Assembly (NCBI GenBank): GCA_023230825.1
Contig: JALNWO010000085.1
Span: 1-7,001, forward strand
Origin: Acholeplasmataceae bacterium
GTDB taxonomy: Bacteria > Bacillota_I > Bacilli_A > Acholeplasmatales > Acholeplasmataceae
DNA length: 7,001 nucleotides
Direction: 5' to 3'
Position 1 is the stretch's first letter. Each line of letters begins with the position of its first letter. A program made the position numbers and the translations under genes. Positions 6,688 through 7,001 of this stretch are shown piece by piece. The notes under the pieces were generated by a model, which saw only the letters and a list, made by a program, of their open reading frames with translations, was not told the origin of the DNA and did not search any database.

Positions 6688-6702
6688 GGACAATGTTTGT
6701 CC
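6688..6702. promoter_or_regulatory. Proximal operator GGACA-N5-TGTCC
   Basis: GGACAATGTTTGTCC has perfect 5-bp half-sites. It ends 8 bases before the regulator ATG, shares one base with the -7 element and covers the expected transcription start. Binding here should block initiation. Confidence 0.8.
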
Positions 6703-6734
6703 AAAGGTAATAATATTTTTGAATTAAGGACAAA
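6702..6734 (-). promoter_or_regulatory. Bacteroidota-type promoter of the operon
   Basis: On the minus strand TTTG (6734..6731) is followed after 21 bases by TACCTTTG (6709..6702), matching the Bacteroidota -33 TTTG and -7 TAnnTTTG elements. Transcription should start a few bases further on, near 6696-6698, giving a leader of fewer than 20 bases with no Shine-Dalgarno sequence. I found no comparable promoter in the gaps before the later genes that I checked, so it probably serves the whole operon. Confidence 0.72.
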
Positions 6735-6742
6735 AAGTGTCC
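6728..6742. promoter_or_regulatory. Distal operator GGACA-N5-TGTCC
   Basis: GGACAAAAAGTGTCC has the same half-sites as the proximal operator, with its centre 40 bp away, roughly four helical turns. It contains the -33 TTTG on the minus strand. Such a position could recruit or exclude RNA polymerase. Confidence 0.8.
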
Positions 6743-6880
6743 CTGAAAATTTTCAACAAGTTATGATTTCTTCGGTGCGTTGGGAAAATTCAAACTCTTT
6801 TGGTTTTTGCGTTTAGGCTTGTGCGGTTGGAAAAACAAATGTGCTTGAATGTGCGGTGGGTTTTCTGGGGTTGCCTATAA
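6743..6880. other. Non-coding right arm of the cassette
   Basis: These 138 bases between the distal operator and element A hold no convincing gene. They contain the perfect 12-bp palindrome TGAAAATTTTCA (6744..6755), a bulged inverted repeat pairing AATTTTCAAC (6748..6757) with GTTGGGAAAATT (6779..6790), the right degenerate direct repeat and the right terminal inverted repeat. Confidence 0.6.
6795..6845. repeat. Right copy of ~52-bp degenerate direct repeat
   Basis: It aligns in the same orientation with 308..360 through CTCTTTTG, GGCTTGTG and CAAATGTGCT blocks. Unlike the left copy it lacks the matching GTAGC/TTTGCATTTT hairpin arms. Confidence 0.6.
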
Positions 6881-6881
6881 C
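6867..6881. repeat. Right terminal inverted repeat of the cassette
   Basis: GGGGTTGCCTATAAC is the complement of GTTATAGGCAACCCC and matches 242..257 apart from one base. Its final TAAC is also the first four bases of element A. Confidence 0.7.
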
Positions 6882-6976
6882 GCCTCTGGCGGTTTGCGAA
6901 GTGATTTGCATTTTGCAAATCGCTTGTTAGTGGACAGTCCCGTAGGGCTGGACACGGCAAACCGCCAGAGGCGTTA
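6878..6976. repeat. Element A, right copy (complete): attC-like cloverleaf palindrome
   Basis: A complete 99-bp element. TAACGCCTCTGGCGGTTTGC (6878..6897) is the exact complement of GCAAACCGCCAGAGGCGTTA (6957..6976). Inside are an 11-of-12 hairpin (6899..6925) and a small AGTCCC/GGGCT hairpin with a bulge (6936..6949). Size and TAAC/GTTA ends fall within the range of integron attC sites, but R-box consensus is only partial. I considered a MITE-like element as an equal alternative. Confidence 0.8.
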
Positions 6977-7001
6977 GTGAAAAGCCCGAAGGGATTTTCA
7001 C
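6884..7001. repeat. Right copy of 118-bp identical direct repeat
   Basis: Identical to 1..118 and cut by the window end. The identity therefore runs from the first base of the window to the last, and the true repeat may be longer on both sides. Confidence 0.98.
6972..7001. repeat. Element B, right copy (partial)
   Basis: The first 30 bases of the 35-bp hairpin seen at 89..123. The window ends in the right arm at TTTTCAC. Confidence 0.85.

Larger units (their letters stand above)
242..6881. mobile_element. Putative cassette carrying an R-M and ABC-ATPase defence operon
   Basis: The unit starts GTTATAGGCATACCCC (242..257) and ends with the complement of GTTATAGGCAACCCC (6867..6881), an inverted terminal repeat with one extra base on the left. 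It contains all seven genes, all on the minus strand. It is flanked by hairpin elements: C and B/A on the left, A and B on the right. No integrase, transposase, relaxase or replication gene lies inside, so any movement would need enzymes encoded elsewhere or homologous recombination between flanking copies. Alternatives are an ordinary genomic island bordered by dispersed repeats, or a small circle. The boundary signal is seen; mobility is inferred. Confidence 0.5.

Noticed and set aside
6523..6816. Plus-strand ORF of 97 codons crossing the regulator gene and its promoter
   Set aside because: It is antisense to a clear HTH domain and runs through both operators.
6878..6976. Element A as a tRNA or other cloverleaf RNA gene
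   Set aside because: The stem is 20 bp rather than 7, there is no T-loop or anticodon arm of the right size, and no promoter is apparent.

Overview
The window looks like AT-rich Bacteroidota DNA. The main signs are a promoter with the phylum-typical TTTG / TAnnTTTG elements, start codons without clear Shine-Dalgarno sequences, and protein sequences of Flavobacteriia/Chitinophagia-like flavour. The phylum call is inference; no marker gene is present.

Layout: seven genes, all on the minus strand, form one compact co-directional operon read from right to left (6680 down to 375). In order of transcription they are: an XRE/C-type regulator (6680..6369); a PD-(D/E)xK restriction endonuclease resembling the AccI family (6372..5272); a gamma-type N6-adenine DNA methyltransferase (5272..3677); a 57-aa KTSC-like protein (3665..3492), found by direct reading; a GIY-YIG nuclease (3457..2987); a 63-aa small protein (2979..2788); and an 809-aa Rad50/SMC-like ABC ATPase with a CPLC hook and a cysteine-bearing C-terminus (2804..375). 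The first three form a type II restriction-modification (R-M) module. The last three have the shape of a second anti-invader module (effector nuclease, small middle protein, ABC ATPase), comparable to ABC-three-component or Lamassu-like systems. The KTSC-like gene sits between the two.

Control: the only promoter I recognise is just upstream of the regulator. It is bracketed by two identical-plan operators, GGACA-N5-TGTCC, one over the -33 element and one abutting the -7 element and covering the expected start point. Autoregulation of the whole operon, including the second module, is the natural inference.

Flanks: the operon lies in a unit with terminal inverted repeats (GTTATAGGCA(T)ACCCC at 242 and its complement ending at 6881). 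On both sides are structured palindromic elements that share TAAC/GTTA tetranucleotides at their junctions: element A (cloverleaf-like, 99 bp, perfect 20-bp outer stem), element B (35-bp hairpin) and element C (127 bp, 19-bp stem). A and B occur at both ends in direct orientation, so the first and last 118 bases are identical (period 6883). This resembles integron attC-delimited cassettes, but no integrase, transposase or replication gene is present. It could equally reflect a dispersed repeat family, a circular molecule or a tandem copy. I regard this hairpin-delimited defence cassette as the most unusual part of the window.
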